This document shows positions 26,092 to 36,177 of a stretch of 64,000 nucleotides of DNA, one piece after another. Position numbers and translations under genes: made by a program. A model generated the notes under the pieces. That model searched no databases. It was not told where the DNA came from and saw nothing but the letters and a program-made list of their open reading frames with translations. The stretch is from positions 331,043-395,042 of the forward strand of contig NZ_QPMJ01000004.1 in the NCBI RefSeq assembly GCF_003369835.1, in the 5' to 3' direction. The DNA is from Halorussus rarus (GTDB lineage Archaea; Halobacteriota; Halobacteria; Halobacteriales; Haladaptataceae). Each line of letters begins with the position of its first letter. Within the stretch, counting starts at the first letter, position 1.

Positions 26092-26107
26092 TTTAGGTTT
26101 GCCTAAA
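26092..26107. promoter_or_regulatory. DtxR/Idr-type metal-repressor operator (predicted)
   Basis: TTTAGGTTTGCCTAAA is a perfect 6-4-6 inverted repeat of the TTAGG...CCTAA class bound by DtxR-family iron or manganese repressors. It sits between the TATA-like element and the ATG at 26116, so a bound repressor would block transcription start. The repressor gene is not in this window. Confidence 0.6.
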
Positions 26108-26115
26108 GCTCGCGT

Positions 26116-26286
26116 ATGGCCGCACGTTCCGAGGCGAATCGCGACGAAACCCTCGACGAGGACCGCGAAGCGGAGTCCCCCGCGCTCTCGCTGCTCGAGA
26201 CGCGACCCGGACGACGCGTACTGACCGAAGAGGGCAACACCGACGGCTGGATAGCGACCGACGTGACCGTCGACGTTCTGGAGTAA
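26116..26286 (+). CDS. Small acidic haloarchaeal protein (DUF7331-like) under a predicted metal operator
   Basis: This 56-residue protein is acidic and soluble, with a compact C-terminal beta hairpin region (RRVLTEEGNTDGWIATDVTV). The N-terminal 20 residues look disordered and charged. The C-terminal part resembles the tiny DUF7331-type proteins of haloarchaea. The ATG lies 8 bases after a perfect DtxR-type inverted repeat and about 28 bases after the TATA element, so a leaderless, metal-repressed message is likely. A role in iron-limitation response is inferred from the operator and from dps, which follows 280 bases downstream. Confidence 0.7.
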   Translation: MAARSEANRDETLDEDREAESPALSLLETRPGRRVLTEEGNTDGWIATDVTVDVLE

Positions 26287-26489
26287 GAGGCCCCGGCGTC
26301 CTTCTGCTGTCGTCGGGCCAAGGGGGCCGACCGACGAACGTTCGGAGTGAGCGATAGTTACTGCTTGCGTATTCTTCCTCGATTCGTGCCTGGTGCCCGC
26401 ACATGCTAACCGGTAGCAAGCAGCAACCGCGGACACGGACACTACGAGCGATTGACAGAAACCGAAAACGGAAACTTCGCCGTCGCGGA

Positions 26490-26518
26490 CTATATTTTTG
26501 GTTAAGGCAAAATATATT
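26490..26518. promoter_or_regulatory. dps promoter with extended imperfect palindrome
   Basis: The region contains TATATTTTTG, a seven-base spacer and CAAAATATAT, an imperfect inverted repeat that covers the TATA elements roughly 50 to 75 bases before the Dps start. It may be an operator for an iron- or redox-responsive regulator. Confidence 0.4.
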
Positions 26519-26565
26519 CTCGTACGGAAAAGCTCAAGTGGGTGGCGGTCGAATCTACGGATGCA

Positions 26566-27096
26566 ATGAGCACCCAGAAGACCGTTCGTCAGGAGGCAGG
26601 CACCGTCGAAGAGAACCCGGTGCGGCTCGACCGGGAGAAGGCCGAGCAGATAATCGACGCGCTGAACACCGACCTCGCCGACGCGTACGTACTCTACCAC
26701 CAGCTGCACAAGCACCACTGGAACGTCGCCGGCGCCGAGCACAACGACATCCACGTCTTCCTCCAGGAGGCCTACGAGGAGGTCGAGGAGGCCGCCGACG
26801 AGCTCGCCGAGCGCGTCCAGGCCATCGGCGGGGTCCCGCACGCGAACATGACCACCCTCTCGGAGGCCGCCACGGTCGAACCCGAGGACGAGGACGTCTA
26901 CGACATCCGGACCTCCTTCGAGAACGACGTCGAGATGTACGGCGACATCATCGAGAGCTACCGCGAGCACATCGAGCTCGCCGAGAACCTCGGCGACTAC
27001 GCCACCGCCGAGATGCTCCGCGAGCACCTGGAGCACCTCGAAGAGCACGTCCACGTCATCGACCACTACCTCGAGGACGACACCCTCGTCCAGTAA
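26566..27096 (+). CDS. dpsA: Dps-family ferritin-like DNA-protection/iron storage protein
   Basis: This 176-residue four-helix protein forms a 12-mer that oxidises and stores iron and protects DNA from peroxide. The ferroxidase signature is visible: YHQLHKHHWNVAGAEHNDIH, then FLQEAYEEVEEAADELAER, supplying the inter-subunit His, Asp and Glu ligands. The C-terminus is His/Glu-rich (HLEHLEEHVHVIDHYLE). ATG 26566 is preferred to GTG 26542 because the family's N-terminus begins MSTQKTVRQ. The promoter bears an extended palindrome. Confidence 0.95.
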   Translation: MSTQKTVRQEAGTVEENPVRLDREKAEQIIDALNTDLADAYVLYHQLHKHHWNVAGAEHNDIHVFLQEAYEEVEEAADELAERVQAIGGVPHANMTTLSEAATVEPEDEDVYDIRTSFENDVEMYGDIIESYREHIELAENLGDYATAEMLREHLEHLEEHVHVIDHYLEDDTLVQ

Positions 27097-27333
27097 CGTC
27101 GTCGACCGGCGCCGGGGAATCCCGGTGCCCTCGGAGGACGGTACCGCCGCCGGGCCTATCGTCCGGCCCGAACGGTTCTTCGTTTCTGCGGGACACGAAG
27201 GGTAGCGCCGCGACCAGCGGCGGCCCGAAGGAAAGACGACGCGGTGTAGGTGAATCGTCGGAGAACGGAGACGAGTAGCTGGCCTCCGACGGAGACTGGG
27301 GCGACGAAGTTCGACGAGTAGAACGGGCGAGCG

Positions 27334-27762
27334 CTAGTCGTCGGCGGTCGGCGGTCGGCGGGTCTCCCACGCGGACTGACACCCGGCGTCGCAGAAGGCG
27401 AAGAACGTCACGTCGCCGTCGGCCTGTCGGACCGCGACCGGGTAGTCGCTGTCGAGTTCGAACGCCGAACCGCACTGGGAGCACTCGCCGAACGACCGGC
27501 CCGACCCGTCGTCGACCCGTGCCGCGGCGACCAACCCTCGACCGTCCGCGACGACGTCGCAGCCGGCGTAGGTGAACGAGACCCGGATGTCGCCGCTCGC
27601 CGACTCAACGAGCCGCTCCAGGCAGTCTGGATCCACAACGTCGTAGAGGGCCGGGAGGTCCCGCACGCCCTCGCCGACCACCGCAGCGACGGTCTTGGTG
27701 ACGCCCTCCAGCATCGTCTCGCCGTCGTCGAGACTGTAGGAGTGGCCGAGTTTGCCAGTCAT
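27334..27762 (-). CDS. HalOD1 output domain fused to TRASH-like metal module
   Basis: This 142-residue protein has an N-terminal HalOD1 domain (halobacterial output domain 1; motifs LDDGETMLEGVTKTVAAVVG, LPALYDVVDPDCLERLV and VSFTYAGCDVVADGRG). Its C-terminus carries Cys94-x2-Cys97 and Cys124-x3-Cys128 in the layout FCDAGCQSAW, a TRASH/DUF7576-like zinc-binding pattern. HalOD1 is usually a signalling output domain of unknown target. Joining it to a soft-metal module suggests metal-linked signalling. Met at 27762 opens the frame. Confidence 0.8.
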   Translation of the reverse strand: MTGKLGHSYSLDDGETMLEGVTKTVAAVVGEGVRDLPALYDVVDPDCLERLVESASGDIRVSFTYAGCDVVADGRGLVAAARVDDGSGRSFGECSQCGSAFELDSDYPVAVRQADGDVTFFAFCDAGCQSAWETRRPPTADD

Positions 27763-27885
27763 TTCTCGTTGCGGAGGAGGTGTGCTCCGGCAAAAAATCT
27801 AGGGTTTTCGTTCGGCTCTGACACAATATTTAGGGAGAATACTGTACATTACGTAAATAGTCTGTCGGAACCGGCAGCGCCGGGC

Positions 27886-28362
27886 TCAGTCCTCGGCGAC
27901 GTCCTGGCCCAGGTGGTTGAACGGCCGGACGTGTTCGTCGAGCGTCAGCCGCTGGCTCTCGACGGTCACGTCCATCTCGGTGAGTTCGGCCGCGATGGTC
28001 ATCACGTCGGCGAGGTCGGCGGCGATGCCGGTGACTTCGAGGTTCCCCTGGCCGGCCAGCAGTTCCCGGACGTTGACGACGCCGTGAATCCCGAGCAGTT
28101 CGTCGGAGACGTCCGCGAGCCGGTCGGCCGCGACCGTGCAGGTGAACACGACTTCGAGCGGGAACCCCGCCGCCTCGTAGTCGATGTTCGGCACGTACCC
28201 CAGGATGACGCCCCGATCCTCCATCTTCTCGATGCGATTGCGGACCGTTCCCTCCGAGACGGGCAGGTGGTCGGCCATGTCGACCGGCGTGAGGTTCCGC
28301 GCGTCCTGCTGCAGGAGATAGAGAATCCCTCGGTCGACTTCGTCGAGGTCGTCGGCGCTCAT
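27886..28362 (-). CDS. Lrp/AsnC-family transcription regulator
   Basis: This 158-residue regulator has an N-terminal winged helix-turn-helix (DEVDRGILYLLQQDARNLT, PVDMADHLPVSEGTVRNRI) and a C-terminal RAM-type ligand-binding domain (VVFTCTVAADRLADVSDELL, VVNVRELLAGQGNLEVTGI). No TRASH cysteines are present, so it differs from the metal-type regulator at 39368. It is divergent from the NicO transporter, with 192 bases between starts, and probably regulates it or itself. The effector is unknown. Confidence 0.88.
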   Translation of the reverse strand: MSADDLDEVDRGILYLLQQDARNLTPVDMADHLPVSEGTVRNRIEKMEDRGVILGYVPNIDYEAAGFPLEVVFTCTVAADRLADVSDELLGIHGVVNVRELLAGQGNLEVTGIAADLADVMTIAAELTEMDVTVESQRLTLDEHVRPFNHLGQDVAED

Positions 28363-28554
28363 CCAGTGACGGTTCTTCGGTCCCGTAAATGAAACTTGTT
28401 GTCGCGTCGCCCGATGGGAAGCCGGGTGCCGACCATCGGGGAACCGATGTCGAGACCACCGCCGACCGAGCGTCGCCGCCCGCGCCGGTATTACGCCCGC
28501 CCCGATTCGGTAATAACAATCCGTTTAGGTTCCCTTTCCCTATCGTCGGCGAGG

Positions 28555-29472
28555 ATGATACCGGGAGACGCGGTCGGACTGTTCGTCGGGGCGGTCGCGC
28601 TGGGCGCGGCCCACGGCATCGAACCCGGGCACGGCTGGCCGGTCGCAGCCAGTTACGCGCTCGACCAGTCGAACAAGTGGCTCTACGGCTTCGCCGCCAG
28701 CCTACTGCTCGGAATCGGCCACCTGGTCAGCAGCATCGCGATGGTGGTCGTCTTCTTCCTCGCGAAGCGCTACTTCGAGTTCACCCAGATCAACGACCCC
28801 ATCGAACTCCTCGGCGTCCAGATCGGCGGGCCGGTCGGCATCGTCGCCGGCGTAGTCCTCATCCTGCTCGGTATCCGGGAGTACTTCCACGGTCACAGCC
28901 ACTCCCACGTCGGGGACGACGGGCACGGACACGGTGACGGAGAGGGACACACGCACGACCACTCGCACGACGACCACGGGCACGGGCACGCCCACCACGG
29001 CCACGACCACTCGCACGACGACCATTCGCACGACGGCCACAATCACTCGCACGAAGACCACGAACGTGAACACGGTCGCGAGCACCCGCACGACCATCAC
29101 GACGAGGACCGCGGCCTCCTCGGCAAACTCAAACTCGCTATCCCCTTCGTCGGCGGGCACGGCCACGGGTCGGCCGAAGAGGCGGCCGAGCGGGGACTGT
29201 GGGGCATCGCCGGCTTCGCGTTCGTCCTGGGGTTCGCCCACGAGGAGGAGTTCGAGATCATCGCGATGTGCGCCGGGTCGAACTACTGCCTCTCGCTGAT
29301 GACAACCTACGCGCTGACGGTCGTCGTGGGCATCGTGACCCTCACGCTCCTGCTCATCGCGGGCTACCAGCGCTACGAGGAGCGGGTCGAGCGGTACACC
29401 GACTACCTGCCGGCGTTCTCGGCGGCCGTGCTGATACTCATGGGCCTGGGGTTCGTCACGGGACTGTTCTGA
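28555..29472 (+). CDS. NicO/RcnA-type nickel-cobalt transporter with histidine-rich loop
   Basis: This 305-residue transporter has six or so membrane helices and the family's N-terminal helix-1 motif AHGIEPGHGWP. A cytoplasmic or external loop from 112 to 182 carries 29 histidines in HxH patterns that would bind Ni, Co or Zn. The second half has FVLGFAHEEEFEIIAMCAG and three further helices. NicO proteins export Ni/Co, or import them in some lineages. With a divergent Lrp regulator, export is the simpler reading. ATG 28555 is the start; the longer frame to 28396 overlaps the promoter. A TATA-like GTAATAACA is at about 28510-28518. Confidence 0.88.
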   Translation: MIPGDAVGLFVGAVALGAAHGIEPGHGWPVAASYALDQSNKWLYGFAASLLLGIGHLVSSIAMVVVFFLAKRYFEFTQINDPIELLGVQIGGPVGIVAGVVLILLGIREYFHGHSHSHVGDDGHGHGDGEGHTHDHSHDDHGHGHAHHGHDHSHDDHSHDGHNHSHEDHEREHGREHPHDHHDEDRGLLGKLKLAIPFVGGHGHGSAEEAAERGLWGIAGFAFVLGFAHEEEFEIIAMCAGSNYCLSLMTTYALTVVVGIVTLTLLLIAGYQRYEERVERYTDYLPAFSAAVLILMGLGFVTGLF

Positions 29473-29531
29473 GTTCGGTCGGTCCGTCTCGCGGGCGGCC
29501 CGCTCACCGCGGTCCGTTCACCGGACCTCGC

Positions 29532-29666
29532 TCATCGCGCCCGGTCGTCGCGCGTCGCGAGCAGTCGGATTCCCTGCCAGACGGCGACGCCGAGCGCGGC
29601 GCCGACCAGGACAGCCACCGGGTCCAGGCCGCCGGCGTGGCCGGCGTGAAGGGGGAGAAGGGGCAT
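29532..29666 (-). CDS. Very small single-helix membrane protein beside the NicO transporter
   Basis: This 44-residue protein converges on the transporter gene. It starts MPLLPLHAGHAGG, has one hydrophobic helix (LDPVAVLVGAALGVAVWQGI) and a basic/acidic end (RLLATRDDRAR). The N-terminal His-Ala-Gly-His motif could bind metal. Codon usage is fully GC-biased and the frame is clean, which supports a real gene even at this size. Proximity suggests, but does not prove, a link to metal export. Confidence 0.55.
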   Translation of the reverse strand: MPLLPLHAGHAGGLDPVAVLVGAALGVAVWQGIRLLATRDDRAR

Positions 29667-29965
29667 ACCTCGTCGTTCGGTCCCGACGGTCGTCAAGGTT
29701 TTCGTCCCGGCACGTCGCGACCGAGGAGTTAGATCTGTATCGACCGATGAGAACAGTCAGTCGATAGGACGTACGCACGAAACGGCCCTGCTACCGGTGA
29801 TACTGTACGTCCTGCTGACGGCGACGGCGGTCAGGCGAGCGATGCGGTGACGAGATGCAACCGCCGCCGTCATACAATTGGTTTGATCGGTGACCGCCGC
29901 GCGCCGTGTTCCGGTCTGAGGCCGCAGTCGATGACCGGTCGTCCGACGGTGCCGTTCGACTCCGG

Positions 29966-30736
29966 TCACTTCGCGACCGACCAGAATCGAACGCTCTGGG
30001 GGACCCGCCACAGGGGTTCTGGGAGGTCGCTCTCCGACGGGTCGTTCTCCCGGACTTCGTGGCGCCTGTGCTCGACGAGCCGGCGCACCTCGAACCCGAC
30101 GTCGACGAGGGCGTTGTGGAGGTCGGCGACCGTCCGGTCGAAGACGGTCAGCGTCGATTCGTACCCGTCGTCGATCGTGATCTCCCGCGGACCGGGGTCG
30201 AAATAGTCGCCCTCGACGGTCCCCGTGTCGTCGTCGAGATTCTCGGAGAGCGGATGCGGTACGCTGAGCACGAAGACGCCGCCGTCCCGGAGGACGCGGC
30301 GGGCCTCGCGGAGCGCCCTGTCGAGCCGTTCGACCATCTGGAACACCGCCTCGGAGGACGCGAGGTCGAACCGGTCGTCGGGGAACGGGAGTTCCGTCAC
30401 GTCGCCCTCGACGAACTGGGCGTCGGCGCCGTAGAAGTCCCGTAACCGCCTGGCGTGGCGCAACTGCTCGCCGGAGAAATCGACCCCGACGACGGTCTCG
30501 GCCCCCAGTCCGGCCGTGCCGACGCTCCCCTGGCCTCCACCGCACCCCAACTCGACGTAGTCCTTGCCCTCGACGGAGGGGAGCACGTCGGCGGGGCGGC
30601 CGCCCGGAGCGTCCGGCGCGAACGGGGACGGGGCCGGCGGGAGCTCCCCGTCCGCCGTGTTCGCGTTCCACAGGGCCTGGAAGTCGTCGCTCCACTCGTT
30701 CCAGAGTCGCTGGTTCCCCCGACCGTGTTCGGTCAT
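29966..30736 (-). CDS. Class I SAM-dependent methyltransferase
   Basis: This 256-residue enzyme has the class I Rossmann motifs: VELGCGGGQGSVG (motif I, SAM), VVGVDFSGEQL (motif II acidic residue), GDVTELPFPDDRFDL and REARRVLRDGGVFVLSVPHPL. It resembles ubiquinone/SAM-type UbiE-like methyltransferases, but the substrate is unknown. ATG 30734-30736 is chosen because upstream in-frame sequence (to 30790) is GC-poor and promoter-like (AAAATACTGAT on the minus strand). Confidence 0.87.
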   Translation of the reverse strand: MTEHGRGNQRLWNEWSDDFQALWNANTADGELPPAPSPFAPDAPGGRPADVLPSVEGKDYVELGCGGGQGSVGTAGLGAETVVGVDFSGEQLRHARRLRDFYGADAQFVEGDVTELPFPDDRFDLASSEAVFQMVERLDRALREARRVLRDGGVFVLSVPHPLSENLDDDTGTVEGDYFDPGPREITIDDGYESTLTVFDRTVADLHNALVDVGFEVRRLVEHRRHEVRENDPSESDLPEPLWRVPQSVRFWSVAK

Positions 30737-30860
30737 GGTTCGACCTCCGGGGGCGCGCGGTATCAGTATTTTGCGACTTTGGGACGCCATCGCACGGTGT
30801 CGATGCTCACCCCGCTTCGCTCGATGAGACGGCAGAACAGCAAACCGAAAGAGAGAGCGC

Positions 30861-33515
<2,655 letters not shown>

Positions 33516-33518
33516 GGT

Positions 33519-33527
33519 GGCCTCCTT
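33519..33527 (-). promoter_or_regulatory. Strong Shine-Dalgarno site before copA
   Basis: The minus-strand sequence AAGGAGGCC lies just 5' of the ATG at 33515. Most starts in this window look leaderless, so a leadered copper pump is notable. An inverted repeat AGGGGA (33538-33543) / TCCCCT (33562-33567) lies in the leader. Confidence 0.5.
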
Positions 33528-33700
33528 GTGGTAACGTAGGGGAGCCACATTGATGCGAGTTTCCCCTTACAAATGAAGCCCGATAGGCACCAGATTCTTT
33601 TCAGGGCAAGAAAATTCACACCTCAATTTTTGTTTCTGAGTTCGCCTGGGAGCGCCCGGTTCCAAAACGACGAGCAGGTACCGCCGAGACGCGACCGCTC

Positions 33701-34075
33701 TCAGCGCGCCCCCTCCGGGTCCGATCGGTCGCCGAACGGCGATTCGCCGGGCAACAGGACGACCTTGCACCGACCCACGGGGATCCGGTCGACCTCGCCG
33801 TCCTCCTCCAGCTTGCCGAGGTGGCGGCTGACCGTCGACTTCGACCACCCGGTGCGCCTGACCAGGTCGGCCTGCTTCATCCGGCCGCCGCGCTCCTCGA
33901 CGAGTTTGAGCAGCGCCTCCGCGCGCGTCAGGCCGGTGGTGACGACGAAGTCCGCCTCCGACGCGCGCGCCGACTGGCCGCCGCGCCCGGTGTCGGCGGT
34001 CCGACTGCCGGGGTCGTCGGTCCCCTCGGCGCCCGTACCGAGAACGGTCTCCTTGACGGTGGTGATAAGCCCCAT
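33701..34075 (-). CDS. Winged-helix transcription regulator upstream of the copper ATPase
   Basis: This 124-residue protein has a disordered N-terminus (about 1-45) and a C-terminal winged helix (TRAEALLKLVEERGGRMKQ, ADLVRRTGWSKSTVSRHLGKL, GEVDRIPVGRCKVVLLP), typical of MarR/IclR-like haloarchaeal HTH proteins. One cysteine (GRCKVV) lies in the wing and could be redox- or metal-sensitive. It is the next gene upstream of copA on the same strand, 185 bases away. Control of copA is plausible but rests on position only. Confidence 0.78.
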   Translation of the reverse strand: MGLITTVKETVLGTGAEGTDDPGSRTADTGRGGQSARASEADFVVTTGLTRAEALLKLVEERGGRMKQADLVRRTGWSKSTVSRHLGKLEEDGEVDRIPVGRCKVVLLPGESPFGDRSDPEGAR

Positions 34076-34330
34076 GTCTCTACTTCCTCGCCCGTAGGTA
34101 GTCTCGCCGCGAGGGTAAACCCACGCGACAGTTTGGCCGGATTTCGACCGTTTTCGGTCGGGTTCACACCGTTCACGCGCGTAGACGGGGCGTAAGTCCG
34201 CTGGGACCCGGGTAACGACCGAATAGCCAGTTGCACGCCCCCTGGTCGACCGTTTCGGACCGTTTCACGCGAATACTGCGCTCGGACGAACCAGGAGACG
34301 CCGGCGGCGATTGGGAGCGCGGAGGCCGGG

Positions 34331-36088
34331 TCACGACTCATGGACCCGCTCGCCCCGGTGGAGGCGCTCGGCGATGGTGTAGGTCTGCTCGGCCGACCGC
34401 CGGGTCGGGACGTGGGCCGAGAGGTAGCGCGCGGTCGCGACCAGGTGGACGCGGGCGTCGGCCGGGTCGTCGGTCAGGTCGAACTGGCGGAAGGCGGCCT
34501 CGACGTTCTGGAGCGTGTGGAAGTCGGCGTCCTCACGGAGCAGGCCCTCGCCGAGGACGCGCTTGAGCTCGGCGGGGTCCCCTCCCTCCCAGAGGTACGC
34601 CGCCACGAGTTGCCCGGCCCTGTCGACCTCGCCCTCCTCGTCGAAGACGTCGAGCAGCGCCGCGCGGAGGTCGTCGGGCGCGTCGACCTCGGTCCCGTCC
34701 GGGATCGGCGCCGGCGGGGTGTTGAGGAACCGGTCGAGGTAGACGCTCATCGCGCCGGCGAACGCGCCGCGGTAGCCCGCGAGCGAGTCGGTCCGGAGCG
34801 CGGCCCGGTGGACCGCGTTGGCGTACGAGTAGGTGTGGTGGACCGTGTCCCAGTCGTTGAACTCGTTCGAGGTGCCGAACTGCGCGACCCGGACGCCGGC
34901 GGCCCGGGCTACCGAGCCCGCGAGCTCCGCGGGGGTCGCGCCGTTCTGGACCGCGGCCTTCATCGCGGTGACGATCTCCTCGGGGTCGTCCGAGAGGAGC
35001 GTGTCGACGAAGCCGTCGGGACCGTCCCAGGCCCGGTCGGCGCCCGCCTCGGCGAGCGCCGGGAGTTCGTCGTACGCGTCGAAGACCAACTCGGCCACGT
35101 CGACGGGCTGGCGCCACGACGACTGCTCCTCGGAGCGCGCGGCCTGGGTCAGCCGGGGAATCACGCTCGGCAGCACCTCGTCGGCGTGGTCCCAGCCGAC
35201 GCGGTCGAGCGCCTCGCAGGCCTTGTTGATGAAGTCGAACGTGTGGCCCGCGTCCATGTAGAGGTGGTCGGTCGCCGCCAGGTAGAGGATGTCCGCGACC
35301 TCCTCGGAGTCGAGAACGGCGACGGCGGTCCGGAGGCACCGCTCGGCGCCGTCGCGGTCCCGGACCTCGACGGTCTCGCGGAACCAGTCCTCGAGCCGGT
35401 CCCGCGAGAGGTCCCGGGCCGAGAACGACGGCTGGTCGAACGCGGGCGGTTCGCCCTGGCAGTCCTCGGCGACCCGCGAGAGCCCGGTGTACAGCGCCCG
35501 CTTGCGGTCCTCGGGCCGGAGCCCGTCGTGGAGGTTCGCCATCGCCGAGAGGACGGTCAGCCCGGAGCTCCAGCCGTCCTCGCGGTACTGCGCGCCGAAG
35601 GTCAGCCCCTCACGGAGCGGGTCGGTGTACGGGACGTCCTCGTCGGCCAGCCCGACGACCGACTTCGCGAGCACGAGCCGCAGGCTCTCCTCCAGGCCGG
35701 TCCGGAGTCGGTCCGTCCAGTGCTCGACCGGCGGCAGGTCGGGGTTGGGGTGCGGGTCGACGTACACCTCGCCGTCCCGGACCTCGACCGGGAACGCCCG
35801 GACGTCGTCGGCCCACGGGTCGAAGGTGTCGCCGCACGAGAGCTCGAACCGGGCGTGGTGCCAGTGGCAGGTCAGGATGCCGTCGTCGACGGTGCCATCC
35901 GCCAGCGGGAACCCCATGTGCGGACACCGGTTGTCCACCGCGCGGAACTCCCCCTCGTGGTGGAACAGCGCGAGCGCCCGGCCGTCGGCCCGCGCCACCG
36001 TGCGGCCCTCCTCGCGGAGGTCGTCGGCGTCGGCCACGCGCACGAACGAGGCGTCGTCGGCAGCGTCGTTAGAGTCGTTCGTCGCCAT
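34331..36088 (-). CDS. Rieske [2Fe-2S] protein fused to a large helical domain
   Basis: This 585-residue protein has an N-terminal Rieske domain (residues about 12-115) with ligand motifs CPHMG and CHWHHARF, which bind the [2Fe-2S] cluster. About 460 further residues form a mainly helical domain rich in conserved-looking blocks (SGLTVLSAMANLHDG, DHLYMDAGHTFDFINKACEAL, HHTYSYANAVHRAALR). I do not recognise the helical part. The N-terminal domain resembles the ferredoxin-like Rieske units of oxygenase systems rather than cytochrome bc1. No signal sequence is present, so it is cytoplasmic. The histidine kinase upstream ends 89 bases before this start. Confidence 0.82.
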   Translation of the reverse strand: MATNDSNDAADDASFVRVADADDLREEGRTVARADGRALALFHHEGEFRAVDNRCPHMGFPLADGTVDDGILTCHWHHARFELSCGDTFDPWADDVRAFPVEVRDGEVYVDPHPNPDLPPVEHWTDRLRTGLEESLRLVLAKSVVGLADEDVPYTDPLREGLTFGAQYREDGWSSGLTVLSAMANLHDGLRPEDRKRALYTGLSRVAEDCQGEPPAFDQPSFSARDLSRDRLEDWFRETVEVRDRDGAERCLRTAVAVLDSEEVADILYLAATDHLYMDAGHTFDFINKACEALDRVGWDHADEVLPSVIPRLTQAARSEEQSSWRQPVDVAELVFDAYDELPALAEAGADRAWDGPDGFVDTLLSDDPEEIVTAMKAAVQNGATPAELAGSVARAAGVRVAQFGTSNEFNDWDTVHHTYSYANAVHRAALRTDSLAGYRGAFAGAMSVYLDRFLNTPPAPIPDGTEVDAPDDLRAALLDVFDEEGEVDRAGQLVAAYLWEGGDPAELKRVLGEGLLREDADFHTLQNVEAAFRQFDLTDDPADARVHLVATARYLSAHVPTRRSAEQTYTIAERLHRGERVHES

Positions 36089-36177
36089 ACCCCGAGAGTT
36101 GTGAGCGTACCACAAAACGGTTCCCGGAAGCGAGTTTTGGTAACAAATCAGATATTTGCAGCTCCGGAACCCCGACG

